A DNA stretch of 64,000 bases from Delphinus delphis (Eukaryota > Chordata > Mammalia > Artiodactyla > Delphinidae). The stretch is from contig NC_082687.1 of assembly GCF_949987515.2 (NCBI RefSeq), positions 23,358,148 through 23,422,147 of the forward strand, given 5' to 3'. Of the stretch, positions 11,243 through 22,665 are shown in pieces (position 1 is the stretch's first letter; each line of letters begins with the position of its first letter). The notes below the pieces were generated by a model. The model was not told where the DNA came from. It saw only the letters and a list, made by a program, of their open reading frames with translations, and did not search any database. The position numbers and the translations under genes were made by a program.

Positions 11243-13287
11243 GCTTCCGGGAAGATGGCGGAAGAGTAAGACGCGGAGATCACCTTCCTCCCCACAGATA
11301 CACCAGAAATACATCCACACGTGGAACAACTCCTACAGAACACCTACTGAACGCTGGCAGAAGCCCTCAGACCTCCCAAAAGGCAAGAAACTCCCCACGC
11401 ACCTGGGTAGGGCAAAAGAATAAACAGAGACAAAAGAATAGGGACGGTACCTGCACCAGTGGGAGGGAGCCGTGAAGGAGGAAATGTTTCCACACACTGG
11501 AAGCCCCTTCGCGGGCGGAGACTGCGGGTGGCGAAGGGGGAGAGCTTTGGAGCCGCGGAGGAGAGCACAGCAACAGGGGTGCGGAGGGCAAAGCGGAGAG
11601 ATTCCCGCACAGAGGTTCAGAGCTGACCGGCACTCACCATCCCGAGGCGCTTGTCTGCTCACCCGCCGGGGCGGGCGGGGCTGCGAGCTTAGGCTCGGGC
11701 TTCGGTCGGAGCTCCGGGAGAGGACTGGGGTTGGCGGCGTGAACACAGCCTGCAGGGGGTTAGTGCGCCACGGCTAGGCGGGAGGGAGTCCGGGAAAAGT
11801 CTGGACCTGCCAAAGAGGCAAGAGACTTTTTCTTCCCTCTTTGTTTCCTGGTGCGCAAGGAGAGGGATTAAGAGCGCTGCTTAAAGGAGCTCCAGACACG
11901 GGCGCGAGCCGCGGCTAACAGCGCAGACACCAGAGACGGGCATGAGACGCCAAGGCTGTTGCTGCCACCACCAAGAAGCCTGTGTGCGAGCACAGGTCAC
12001 TATCCATACCCCCCTTCCAGGGAACCTGTGCAGCCCGCCACTGCCAGGGTCCTGGGATCCAGGGACAACTTCCCCCAGGAGAACGCACGGCGCGCCTCAG
12101 GCTGGTGCAACGTCACGCCGGCCTCTGCCGCTGCAGGCTCGCCCTGTACTCCATGCCCCTCCCTCCCCCTGGCCTGAGTGAGCCAGAGCCCCCGAATCAG
12201 CGGCTCCTTTAACCCCGTCCTGTCTGAGCGAAGAACAGACGCCCTCCGGAGACCTACACACAGAGGCGGGGCCAAATCCACACAAATCCAAAGCTGAACC
12301 CCTGTGAGCTGTGAGAACAAAGAAGAGAAAGGGAAATCTCTCCCAGCAGCCTCAGAAGCAGCGGATTAAAGCTCCACAATCAACTTGATGTACCCTGCAT
12401 CTGTGGAATACATGAATAGACAACGAATCATCCCAAATTGAGGAGGTGGACTTTGACAGCAAGATTTATGATTTTTTTCCCCTTTTCCTCTTTTTGTGAG
12501 TGTGTATGTGAATGCTTCTGTGTGAGATTTTGTCTGTATAGCTTTGCTTCCACCATTTGTCCTAGGGTTCTATCCATCAGGGTTTTTTGGTTTCTTTTGT
12601 TAATAATTATTTTTTTTATTTTAATAACTATTATATTTTACTTACTTTATTTTATTTTACTTTATCGTCTTTCTTTCTTTTTTCCTTCCCTCCTTCCTTC
12701 CTTCCTCCCTCCCTCCCTCCTTTCTTTCTTTCTTTCTTTCTACTTCTACTAATTCTTTCTTTCTACATTTTCTGCCTTTTATTCTGGGCCGTGTGGATAA
12801 AAAGCTCTTGGTGCTGCACTCAGGAGTCAGTGCTGTGCCTCTGAGGTGGGAGAGCCAACTTCAGGACATTGGTCCACAAGAGACCTCCCAGCTCCACATA
12901 ATATCAAATGGCGAAAATCTCCCACAGATCTCCATCTCAACACCAGCACCCAGCTTCACTCAACGACCAGCAAGCTACAGTGCTGGACACCCTACGCCAA
13001 ACAACTAGCAAGACAGGAACACAACCCCACACATTAGCAGAGAGGCTGCCTAAAATCATAATAAGGCCACAGACACCCCAAAACACACCACCAGACGTGG
13101 ACCTGCCCACGAGAAAGACAAGATCCAGCCTCATCCACCAGAACACAGGCACTAGTCCCCTCCACCCGGAAGCCTACACAACCCACTGAACCAACCTTAG
13201 CCACTGGGGACAGACACCAAAAACAACGGGAACTATGAACCTGCAGCCTGCAAAAAGGAGACCCCCAAACACAGTAAGATAAGCAAA
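11243..13287 (+). promoter_or_regulatory. L1 5' UTR with internal promoter region
   Basis: The start carries AAGATGGCGGA (11252-11262), a YY1-type site like that used for accurate L1 initiation in other mammals. The part at 11470-12290 is GC- and CpG-rich, unlike the AT-rich surroundings, and 12668-12745 is a pure pyrimidine tract. L1 5' UTRs are known to act as Pol II promoters without a TATA box; activity of this copy is inference. Several open frames of 60-137 codons on both strands lie here and are not recognised proteins. Confidence 0.8.
12668..12745 (+). repeat. Pyrimidine simple repeat (CTTT/CTTC/CTCC)n
   Basis: The tract is almost free of purines and changes from CTTT-rich to CTTC- and CTCC-rich units and back. 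It lies inside the L1 5' UTR, and similar tracts are prone to length change. Confidence 0.9.
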
Positions 13288-14177
13288 ATGAGAAGACAGA
13301 AAAACACACAGCAGATGAAGGAGCAAGATAAAAACCCACCAAACCTAACGAATGAGGAGGAAATAGGCAGTCTACCTGAAAAAGAATTCAGAATAATGAT
13401 AGTAAAGATGATCCAAAATCTTGGAAGTAGAATGGACAAAATGCAAGAAACATTTAACAAGGACCTAGAAGAACTAAAGATGAAACAACGATGAACAACA
13501 CAATAAATGAAATTAAAAATACTCTAGGTGGGATCAATAGCAGAATAACTGAGGCAGAAGAACAGGTAAGTGACCTGGAAGATAAAATAATGGAAATAAC
13601 TACTGCAGAGCAGAATAAAGAAAAAAGAATGAAAAGAACTGAAGACAGTCTCAGAGACCTCTGGGACAACATTAAACGCACCAACATTCGAATTATAGGG
13701 GTTCCAGAAGAAGAAGAGAAAAACAAAGGGACTGAGAAAATATTTGAAGAGATTATAGCTGAAAACTTCCCTAATATGGGAAAGGAAATAGTTAACCAAG
13801 TCCAGGAAGTACAGAGAGTCCCATACAGGATAAATCCAAGGAGAAATATGCCAAGACACATATTAATCAAACTGTCAAAAATTAAATACAAAGAAAGCAT
13901 ATTAAAAGCAGCAAGGGAAAAACAACAAATAACACACAAGGGAATCCCCATAAGGTTAACAGCTGATCTTTCAGCAGAAACTCTGCAAGCCAGAAGGGAC
14001 TGGCAGGACATATTTAAAGTGATGAAGGAGAAAAACCTGCAACAAAGATTACTCTACCCAGCAAGGATCTCATTCAGATTTGATGGAGAAATTAAAACCT
14101 TTACAGACAATCAAAAGCTGAGAGAGTTCAGCACCACTAAACCAGCTTTACAACAACTGCTAAAGGAACTTCTCTAG
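13288..14177 (+). pseudogene. L1 ORF1 (ORF1p), one frameshift
   Basis: Two overlapping frames together cover a typical L1 ORF1p of about 296 residues. The first (13288-13494) starts MRRQKNTQQMKEQDKNPPNL and encodes the N-terminus and the beginning of the coiled coil. The second (13491-14177) covers the rest of the coiled coil, the RNA-recognition domain (NIRIIGVPEEEE region) and the C-terminal domain (ARRDWQDIFKVMKEKN region), ending QQLLKELL. A single-base loss near 13487 separates them. In intact L1, ORF1p is a trimeric RNA-binding chaperone that packages L1 RNA in the cytoplasm. The start is chosen because it follows the 5' UTR and matches the usual L1 start context. ORF2 begins 58 bp downstream. 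Confidence 0.93.
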
Positions 14178-14235
14178 GCAAGAAACACAAGAGAAGGAAA
14201 AGACCTACAATAACGAACGCAAAACAATTAAGAAA

Positions 14236-17200
14236 ATGGGAATAGGAACATACATATCAATAATTACCTTAAATGTAAATGGACTAAATGCTCCCACCAA
14301 AAGACACAGATTGGCTGAATGGATACAAAAACAAGACCCATATATTTGCTGTCTACAAGAGAACCACTTCAGACCTAGAGACACATACAGACTGAAAGTA
14401 AGGGGATGGAAAAACATATTTCATGCAAATGGAAACCAAAAGAAAGCAGGAGGGCTTCCCTGGTGGTGCAGTGGTTGAGAGTTCACCTGCCAATGCAAGG
14501 GACACGGGTTCATGCCCTGGTCTGGGAGGATCCCACGTGCTGTGGAGCGGTTGGGCCCATGAGCCATGGCTGCTGAGCCTGCGCATCCTCAGCCTGTGCT
14601 CCATGACGGGAGATGCTGCAGCAGTGAGAGGCCCGCATACCACAAAAAAAAAAAAAAAAGAAAGCTGGAGTAGCAATTCTCGTATCAGACAAAATAGACT
14701 TTAAAATAAAGACTATTAGAAGAGACAAAGAAGGACACTACATAATGATCAAGGAATCGATCCAAGAAGAAGATATAACAATTGTAAATATTTATGCAAC
14801 CAACATAGGAGCACCTCAATACATAAGACAAATACTAACAGCCATAAAAGGGGATATCGACATTAACACATTAATAGTAGGGGATTTTAACACCCCACGT
14901 TCACCAATGGACAGGTCATCCAAAATGAAAATAAATAAGGAAACACAAGCTTTAAATGATACATTAAACACGAAGTACTTAATTGATATTTATAGGACAT
15001 TCCATCCAAAAACAACAGAATACACATACTTCTCAAGTGCTCATGGAACATTCTCCAGGATAGATCATATCTTGGGTCACAAGTCAAGCCTTGGTAAATT
15101 TAAGAAAATTGAAATCGTATCAAGTATCTTTTCTGACCACAACGCTATGAGACTAGATATCAATTACAGGAAGAGATATGTAAAAATTACAAACACATGG
15201 AGGCTAAACAATACACTACTTAATAATGAAGTGATCACTGAAGAAATCAAAGAGGAAATTTAAAAATACCTAGAAACAAATGACAATGGAGACACAGTGA
15301 CCCAAAAATCTATGGGATGCAGCAAAAGCAGTTCTAACAGGGAAGTTTATAGCAATACAATCCTACCTTAAGAAACAGGAAACTTCTCGAATAAACAACC
15401 TAACCTTGCACCTAAAGCAACTAGAGAAAGAAGAACAAAAAAACCCCAAAGCTAGCAGAAGGAAAGAAATCATAAAGATCAGCTCAGAAATAAATGAAAA
15501 AGAAATGAAGGAAACGATAGCAAAGATCAATAAAACTAAAAGCTGGTTCTTTGAGAAGATAAACAAAATTGATAAACCACTAGCCAGACTCATCAAGAAA
15601 AAAGGGAGAAGACTCAAATCAATAGAATTAGAAATGAAAAAGGAGAAGTAACAACTGACACTGCAGAAATACAAAAGATCATGAGAGATTACTACAAGCA
15701 ACTCTATGCCAATAAAATGGACAACCTGGAAGAAATGGACAAATTGTTAGAAATGCACAAGCTGCCAAGACTGAGTCAGGAAGAAATAGAATTTATGAAC
15801 AGACCAATCACAAGCACTGAAATTGAAACTGTGATTAAAAATTTTCCAACAAACAAAAGCCCAGAACCAGATGGCTTCACAGGCAAATTCTATCAAACAT
15901 TTAGAGAAGAGCTAACACCTATCCTTCTCAAACTCTTCCAAAATATAGCAGAGGGAGGAACACTCCCAAACTCATTCTATGAGGCCACCATCACCTTGAT
16001 ACCAAAACCAGACAAAGATGTCACAAAGTAAGAAAACTACAGGCCAATATCACTGATTTACATCCTCAACAAAATACTAGCAAACAGAATCCAACAGCAC
16101 ATTAAAAGGATCATACACCATGATCAAGTGGGGTTGATTCCAGGAATGCAAGAATTCTTCAATATGTGCAAAACAATCAATGTGATAAACCATATTAACA
16201 AATTGAAGGAGAAAAACCATATGATCATCTCAATAGATGCAGAGAAAGCTTTCAACAAAATTCAACACCCATTTATGATAAAAACCCTGCAGAAAGTAGG
16301 CATAGAGGGAACTTTCCACAACATAATAAAGGCCATATATGACAAACCCACAGCCAACATCATCCTCAATTGTGAAAAACTGAAACCATTTCCTTTAAGA
16401 TCAGGAACAAGACAAGGTTGCCCACTCTCACCACTCTTATTCAACATAGTTTTGGAAGTTTTAGCCACAGCAATCAGAGAAGAAAAGGAAATAAAAGGAA
16501 TCCAAATCGGAAAAGAAGAATTAAAGCTGTTACTGTTTGCAGATGACATGATACTATACAGAGAGAATCCTAAAGATGCTACCAGAAAACTACTAGAGCT
16601 AATCAATGAATTTGGTAAAGTAACAGGATACAAAATTAATGCACAGAAATCTCTGGCATTCCTATACACTAATGATGAAAAATCTGAAAGTGAAATCAAG
16701 AAAACACTCCCATTTACCATTGCAACAAAAAGAATAAAATAGGAATAAACCTACCTAAAGAGACAAAAGACCTGTATGCAGAAAATTATAAGACACTAAT
16801 GAAAGAAATTAAAGATGATACAAATAGATGGAGAGATATACCATGTTCTTGGATTGGAAGAATCAACATTGTGAAAATGACTCTACTACCCAAAGCAATC
16901 TACAGATTCAATGCAATCCCTATCAAACTACCACTGGTATTTTTCACAGAACTAGAACAAAAAATTTCGCAATTTGTATGGAAACACAAAAGACCCCGAA
17001 TAGCCAAAGCAATCTTGAGAACGAAAAATGGAGCTGGAGAAATCAGGCTCCCTGACTTCAAAGTATACTACAAAGCTACAGTAATCAAGACATTATGGTA
17101 TTGGCACAAAAACAGAAAGATAGATCAATGGAACAGGATAGAAAGCCCAGAGATAAACCCACGCACATATGGTCACCTTATCTTTCACAAAGGAAGCAGG

Positions 17201-18256
17201 AATGTACAGTGGAGAAAGGGCAGCCTCTTCAATAAGTGGTGCTGGGAAAACTGGACAGGTACATGTAAAAGTATGAGATTAGATCACTCACTAACACCAT
17301 ACACAAAAATAAGCTCAAAATGGATTAAAGAGCTAAATATAAGGCCAGAAACTATCAAACTCTTAGAGGAAAACATAGGCAGAACACTCTATGACATAAA
17401 TCACAGCAAGATCCTTTCTGACCCACCTCCCAGAGAAATGGAAATAAAAATAAACAAATGGGACCCAATGAAACTTCAAAGCTTTTGCACAGCAAAGGAA
17501 ACCATAAACAAGATGAAAAGACAACCCTCAAAATGGGAGAAAATATTTGCAAATGAAGCAACTGACAAAGGATTAATCTCCAAAATTTATAAGCAGCTCA
17601 TGCAGCTCAATAACAAAAAAACAAACAACCCAATTCAAAAATGGGCAGAAGACCTAAATAGACATTTCTCCAAAGAAGAGATACAGACTGCCAACAAACA
17701 CATGAAAGAATGCTCAACTTCATTAATCATTAGAGAAATGCAAATCAAAACTACAATGAGATATCATCTCACACCAGTCAGAATGGCCATCATCAAAACA
17801 TCTACAAACAATAAATGCTGGAGAGGGTGTGGAGAAAAGGGAACCCTCTTGCACTGTTGGTGGGAATGTAAATTGATACAGCCACTGTGGAGAACAGTAT
17901 GGAGGTTCCTTAAAAAACTACAAATAGAACTACCATATGACCCAGCAATCCCACTACTGGGCATATACCCTGAGAAAACCATAATTCAAAAAGAGTCATG
18001 TACCAAAATGTTCATTGCAGCTCTATTTACAATAGCCCAGAGATGGAAACAACCTAAGTGTCCATCACCAGATGAATGGATAAGGAAGATGTGGCACATA
18101 TATACAATGGGATATTACTCAGCCATAAAAAGAAACGAAATTGAGCTATTTGTAATGAGGTGGATAGACATAGAGTCTGTCATACAGAGTGAAGTAAGTC
18201 AGAAAGAGAAAGACAAATACCGTATGCTAACACATATATATATATATGGAACTTAA
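14236..18256 (+). pseudogene. L1 ORF2 (endonuclease/reverse transcriptase), multiply broken
   Basis: ORF2 starts MGIGTYISIITLNVNGLNAP. The AP-endonuclease domain shows the expected LNVNG, QENHF, VGDFNTP and SDHNA motifs, but a SINE interrupts it at 14453-14655. The reverse-transcriptase domain retains FADD (16536-16547), the catalytic aspartate pair, and the [16 protein letters not shown] region. The C-terminal part is the longest open frame (16799-18256) and keeps the cysteine-rich [18 protein letters not shown] segment. Breaks seen: the SINE; a stop at 15261-15263; frameshifts near 15310 and 15640; a stop at 16029-16031; a 12-bp in-frame loss near 16057; and a small deletion with stop near 16740. 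An intact protein of this family is about 1,275 residues long. Confidence 0.95.
14438..14670 (+). repeat. CHR-type SINE inside L1 ORF2, with TSD
   Basis: The body at 14453-14655 begins GGCTTCCCTGGTGGTGCAGT and ends in a run of about 17 A. The TSD is AAAAGAAAGCAGGAG (14438-14452) and AAAAGAAAGCTGGAG (14656-14670), with one mismatch. It splits the endonuclease region of ORF2, so it arrived after the L1. Its B box, GGTTCATGCCC, has lost the CpG of the consensus. Confidence 0.95.
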
Positions 18257-18657
18257 GAAAAAAAAATGTCATGAAGAACCTAGGGGTAAGACAGGAATAA
18301 AGACACAGACCTACTAGAGAATGGACTTGAGGATATGGGGAGGGGGAAGTGTAAGCTGTGACAAAGCGAGAGAGAGGCATGGACATATATACACTACCAA
18401 ACGTAAGGTAGATAGCTAGTGTGAAGCAGCCGCATAGCACAGGGAGATCAGCTCAGTGCTTTGTGACTGCCTGGAGGGGTGGGATAGGGAGGGTGGGAGG
18501 GAGCGAGACGCAAGAGGGAAGAGATATGGGAACATATGTATATGTATAACTGATTCAGTTTGTTATAAAGCAGAAACTAACACACCATTGTAAAGCAATT
18601 ATACTCCAATAAAGATGTAAAAATAAAACAAAACAAAACAAAAACTGAAAAAAAAAT
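18257..18657 (+). repeat. L1 3' UTR, G-rich tract and poly(A) signal
   Basis: The purine-rich 3' UTR follows the ORF2 stop. Six closely spaced G runs at 18476-18501 could form a G-quadruplex. AATAAA lies at 18609-18614, followed by an A-rich tail reaching the TSD. Confidence 0.9.
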
Positions 18658-18815
18658 ACAATGTCCAGCATACAGTAAAAAATTACTAGATATATAAAGC
18701 AAAAGGAAAGTTTGACTTTTAACCAGGAGGGAAAAAACAGTAGAAATGGTCCCAGATATAACAAAGACATTGAAATTAACAGGAAAGAAATTTAAAATAT
18801 CTATGATAATCCCAC
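18658..18815 (+). repeat. Old L1 5'/ORF1 region, right part
   Basis: This resumes the old L1M sequence broken by the full-length L1 and runs towards typical ORF1 leader text (AATTAACAGGAAAGAAATTT). The right edge is approximate. Confidence 0.65.
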
Positions 18816-19420
18816 TACATCACAAGAATTTTTGAATGCTTGTCACTCTGTCTATTTTAGAGTAGGAAAGAAGTTCATCTCCTAATTTTCCAGATGTGAA
18901 AACAAGTGTTGTAATTTAATGTCATCACTGTCAATTGCCCTAGGTATAAAAGGAGGAGGCAGGTTTCCTTAGAAAAGAAGAACTAGGAATCAAATCATAT
19001 TCATGAATCTTGACTATAGATAAACCTCATTCGTCTGCTTTATACTAATATGGTGATGTTGGAGGCCACAGGTTGGGGATAGAGCGTGGGTGTTGGCAGG
19101 CACTGTTATTCAAAACAGAACTTGAGAGAATATGATGATGCATGCACGCATCTTCCTTCTACTGCTGAAGTAGCAAGAGGACAGAAGATTCTCCTCAATC
19201 TTTCAAATCACATACAGGTGCTTCTCCTTGACAGAATCTAACCCAGAACCTTTCCAGCTTGGATTCTGTGAAATTTAGTTTCCAGGCTTCCAATTTCATA
19301 ATATAGGGAATATCCTAGAAGAAAAAGAATGGAACCGAGTTGCCAGTGGGCCATGAGAAACACCTCCCATCACACCTGTTGGGCAATTCTTATAATAATG
19401 CCTTTATTTTCAAAATATTT
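18816..19420. other. Unassigned sequence
   Basis: No gene or named repeat was recognised in this interval. Confidence 0.45.
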
Positions 19421-19681
19421 TCACACACATTTTATTTCTTTCTTCCTTCCTTCCTTCCTTCCTTCCTTCCTTCCTTCCTTCCTTCCTTCCTTCTTTCCTT
19501 CCAGCCTCACCAGGTCTTAGTTGCAGCACACTGGATCTTTTTTAGTTGCGACATGCAGACTCTTAGTTGTGGCATGCATGCCAGATCTAGTTCCCTGACC
19601 AGGGATCGAACCTGTGCCCCCTGCACTGGGAGCACAGAGTCTTACCCGCTGGACCACTAGGGAAGTCCTCACACACATTTT
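19421..19681 (-). repeat. tRNA-Glu SINE, reverse, with expanded (GGAA)n tail
   Basis: The TSD TCACACACATTTT is perfect at 19421-19433 and 19669-19681. The right part is the reverse complement of a SINE head (ACCACTAGGGAAGTCC at its end). The left part is a long TTCC tract (about 19437-19502), which is the tail in GGAA form on the element strand. It is older than the CHR copies. Confidence 0.88.
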
Positions 19682-19765
19682 CTTATTTGAGCTTCACAAT
19701 AACATTATGTGCTGATATTATTACCCTCATTTTACAATGGAAAGAATTGACAGGCAGAGTAGTAG
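19682..19765 (-). repeat. MIR fragment, reverse
   Basis: TTCACAATAACATTATGTG followed by CCTCATTTTACAATGGAAAG resembles the reverse complement of the MIR 3' half. The SINE at 19434 abuts it. Confidence 0.6.
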
Positions 19766-21780
19766 TGGGTTTTCTTTTCTTTATTCATTCTACAATATGC
19801 TAGTTGCCCAAAAGACATTGAGCTGTATTCCAGCAGATGCATTCTAAGCAAGGAAATTATATGACTCCAAGATAGAAGTTTAAGTTCCACACCAAATGGT
19901 GTCTAATAGTAAAGGTTGCTAAGAATGGTCCCCAACTGAACTTACCGACTTACTTCCTTAAATCGTCCTTGTTTATATTGTCTTTAAATATGATGATTAT
20001 TAATATTAATATTTCTAACTCTATTAATGAAGAATAATTGTGTATTCTTCTCTGTAAGAAGAATTTAAAAGTTATACAGTCATATTTTGACCGCCTTCTG
20101 GTAATCTTCATTTGTAAGATCAAGTTGAGCAGAATGAAGAAATTTCTTGAACTTTTAATCAACAAACCTAAGTACATAAAGTAGCAATCAGAAACGTCAC
20201 AATTGTTATTAACATATGTTCAAAAATGTTCTTTGTTTATTTTGGGACATTGAGAAAACAATGAGAACTAATCAGTGGAACCTACAAATCACTCACCATG
20301 GAGTTCCATGGTGATCTATATGATCCATATATTCTATCACCAACAATTCCAGCAATATAAATTTCAACTTTTTTAATAATTTAACTAATTTCTATTTATC
20401 AATACACTAATACATTTAAACCATAGCTTTTCTAGCAGAAAACAGTTGATACATAGATATTTCTATGTGATTATATAAATGTCACTATAATAAAAAAGAT
20501 TTAGATTTTAATAAAATAGGTAGCAGTAAAGATAATACTACTTGTAGTTTACCTCTGGTAACAAGTTAGCAACTACTCAGTCAGTGGAAATTACTGTAGA
20601 CGTAAAAGCTGTCATGAAAATTTTATGTTAAAAAGAGGAAGGATTGTATCTGATTAGTTCATTGACTGAAAAAAAAACATTTTTGTGATCTAGACACGTA
20701 ACTAAAAGTGACTCATCATATTTCTCTTCCTCTTCCTTGTCCCCCTTCACTCAATCCTCTTCTTCCTCTACCCCCTCCTCCGGTTCCCCTCTTCCATTTT
20801 CTCCTCCTCCTACTTCTCCTCTATCTCCCTTACTCCTCCTCTTCTCAGATCCAAAGGTTTCCTACCAAGTAAAATGAGCTACACAGTAGAATGACTCTCG
20901 TCACTGGAAAGTGGTTCAGCAGAACAATGACATAAAAATAATTACTTTAAGTGTTGTGCTCCTTCAAATAACTTCTTAAAAACTTGTTTTTAAAAACACT
21001 GATGGAGTGCCTTGAACGCATCAAACACTGCCCTAGATATCTGAGAAACTTATCATTCTGCCAAATTGCACATGATGTAGTTAGCTAAATCAACATTCCA
21101 ACCCAGCTCAGCCCGAAGCAGAGAGTGCTGCTTCTTCTGTTTTCTCATCATGAAGACTTGTCTACGCACTGGTCTACGTAGTGATGCCTTTGAATTAATT
21201 CCCATTCAAGCGAATTAAAGAGACAACCTCAGCTTGCCTTCAGATAACCTTATCAGCTTTATTTCTATATCTACTGCTTCTTTTGACAGTATTACATCCT
21301 CATTATTTACGACCTCTCTTCCCAAAGCAGAGAGGGGAAAATTACTGCCGTGTGGGCACCTCCTCACCCCGTTTATGAATCTTTTTATCTAATTGGTAAA
21401 ATGTTTCCAGGCTACTTTAAAAGCAAAGAGAACTCTCCCCCTCCTCCCAGTATTTTACCTTCAGAAGAACTAGATAGAAGAGGAGGATGCGTGTGGAAAA
21501 AAGCATAAGAGGACAGGAAGCATCTCAAATTGTAGTCACAGTGATTCCTTATTAAGCAGCTAAGATAGCCTAGCAACCTGCAACTCTAAGACGTTCCTAT
21601 GGCACAAAAAAATTATAACTTGCTCAGAAATCTAAATAGACATCTTAACAACATATATTTGAAGAGGTTTGTCGTAATAAAACTTCTCATATATATTTAG
21701 CACTATCTCCTAAGAATTTTTACAACTATTACATTGAGTCTTACACCAAGCCTGTAAAGAAGTCTGAACAGATTCTTTCT
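19766..21780. other. Repeat-poor interval
   Basis: About 2 kb in which no named repeat or gene was recognised. It contains a pyrimidine-rich tract (20721-20848) and a 22-bp inverted repeat (20293-20314). The portion at 21010-21560 has balanced composition and looks like unique sequence. Confidence 0.45.
20721..20848 (+). repeat. Pyrimidine-rich (CTCC/CTTC) tract
   Basis: The stretch is dominated by CTTCCT and CTCCTC units with few purines and ends in TCTTCTCAG. It is low-complexity sequence. Confidence 0.75.
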
Positions 21781-21784
21781 TTTT

Positions 21785-22140
21785 CTTTTTTTCTTTATAA
21801 AAATCCTACATACATTTTTATTGTTAAAAGTTCAAATAATAAAGTACATAGAGAAAAATGTGATGGACCCCCTTGATAAAGCCCAGTATCCTTTCAACCA
21901 TTTCCCTATGCATTTGTGCACAGGCACATGCAAACAGAGTTTGGGGTGGCAGATATTCATAAGTGGGATATTATACATACTATTTTGTGAAATGCTTTTC
22001 ACACTTAACAGCATAGCCTGGAGGTGATTTTATGACAGTACCAAAAATCTTCCCAATTCTTTTAACTGACCACATAGCAATCCATAATATGGAAGTACCA
22101 TAAGTTATTAATTCATTCCTCTAGATATATATCAGATTTT
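21785..22140 (-). repeat. Old L1M 3' UTR relic, reverse, left part
   Basis: The text resembles the reverse complement of old L1M/L1ME 3' UTRs (ACACTTAACAGCATAGCCTG near 21991-22020). It continues after an insertion at about 22500-22665 with the characteristic TTTTTGCTATTAAAAGTAAT. Confidence 0.65.
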
Positions 22141-22500
22141 ATTAATTAGATAGGCTAAGAGCTATAACAAACAACACTGAAACTTCAACAGTTTAACTTA
22201 CTAAAGGTTATGGCTGAACTCAGGTCACAGTCCAATGGATCAGTAAGAGATGTTCTCTTTCACATGGCCCTACAAGAATCAGGTTCCTTTCTTCTTCAAG
22301 GTCACCCAGCAGACAGGAGGAAGAGAGAGTGTGAAGGCACAACACTCTTCACAGGCATGGATAGAAGTGCTTTATTTCTCCTACTCATGTTCTACTGGCA
22401 AGAACTAGTCATGTAGTCCACCAAGAAGGCTGGAAAATTTGTTTGAATTTGTGAGCAGGAAGTGGAAGAAGTCTTGATAAGCATCTAGCCAGTCTCTCCC
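22141..22500. repeat. Unclassified old interspersed repeat
   Basis: This segment interrupts the old L1 3' UTR, so it is an insertion. Its text (TATAACAAACAACACTGAAAC, AGAACTAGTCATG) looks like a familiar mammalian repeat, but I cannot name the family. A 68-codon frame here shows no domain. Confidence 0.45.
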
Positions 22501-22665
22501 ACGTAGATTAATTTCATTTTTTTTTGCTATTAAAAGTAATGCTATAATAAACACCTTCTACATACATCTTTGCACACTTATGTCAGTATTTCTGTAGGAT
22601 AGATATCTAGACCAGGAATTGCTAGGCAAGAAGATACGTGAAAGATATTTTCTAAAATTCTGTTT
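22500..22665 (-). repeat. Old L1M 3' UTR relic, reverse, right part
   Basis: This continues the antisense L1M text, with TTTCTGTAGGATAGATATCT near 22589-22608, up to the target site of the next L1. Confidence 0.65.

Larger units (their letters stand above)
11225..18675 (+). mobile_element. Full-length cetartiodactyl-type L1 retrotransposon, inactive
   Basis: The element spans 11243-18657, between perfect 18-bp copies of ACAATGTCCAGCATACAG (11225-11242 and 18658-18675). In order it has a 5' UTR of about 2 kb (11243-13287), ORF1 (13288-14177), a 58-bp spacer, ORF2 (14236-18256) interrupted by a SINE, and a 3' UTR ending in AATAAA (18609-18614) plus an A-rich tail. Known function: L1 copies its own RNA into DNA at nicked chromosomal sites. 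This copy cannot be autonomous: ORF1 carries one frameshift, and ORF2 carries a SINE, two nonsense codons and several frameshifts. It landed inside an older L1. Confidence 0.96.

Noticed and set aside
11472..12320. CpG-island promoter of a host gene
   Set aside because: The GC-rich stretch lies entirely within the L1 5' UTR between the L1 start and ORF1.
13491..18256. Long open frames as host genes
   Set aside because: All of the longest frames (228, 204 and 485 codons) carry L1 ORF1 or ORF2 motifs and lie inside an element with its own TSD.
20721..20850. Polypyrimidine tract plus CAG as a splice acceptor
   Set aside because: No open frame of note and no donor follow; low-complexity pyrimidine tracts give this pattern by chance.
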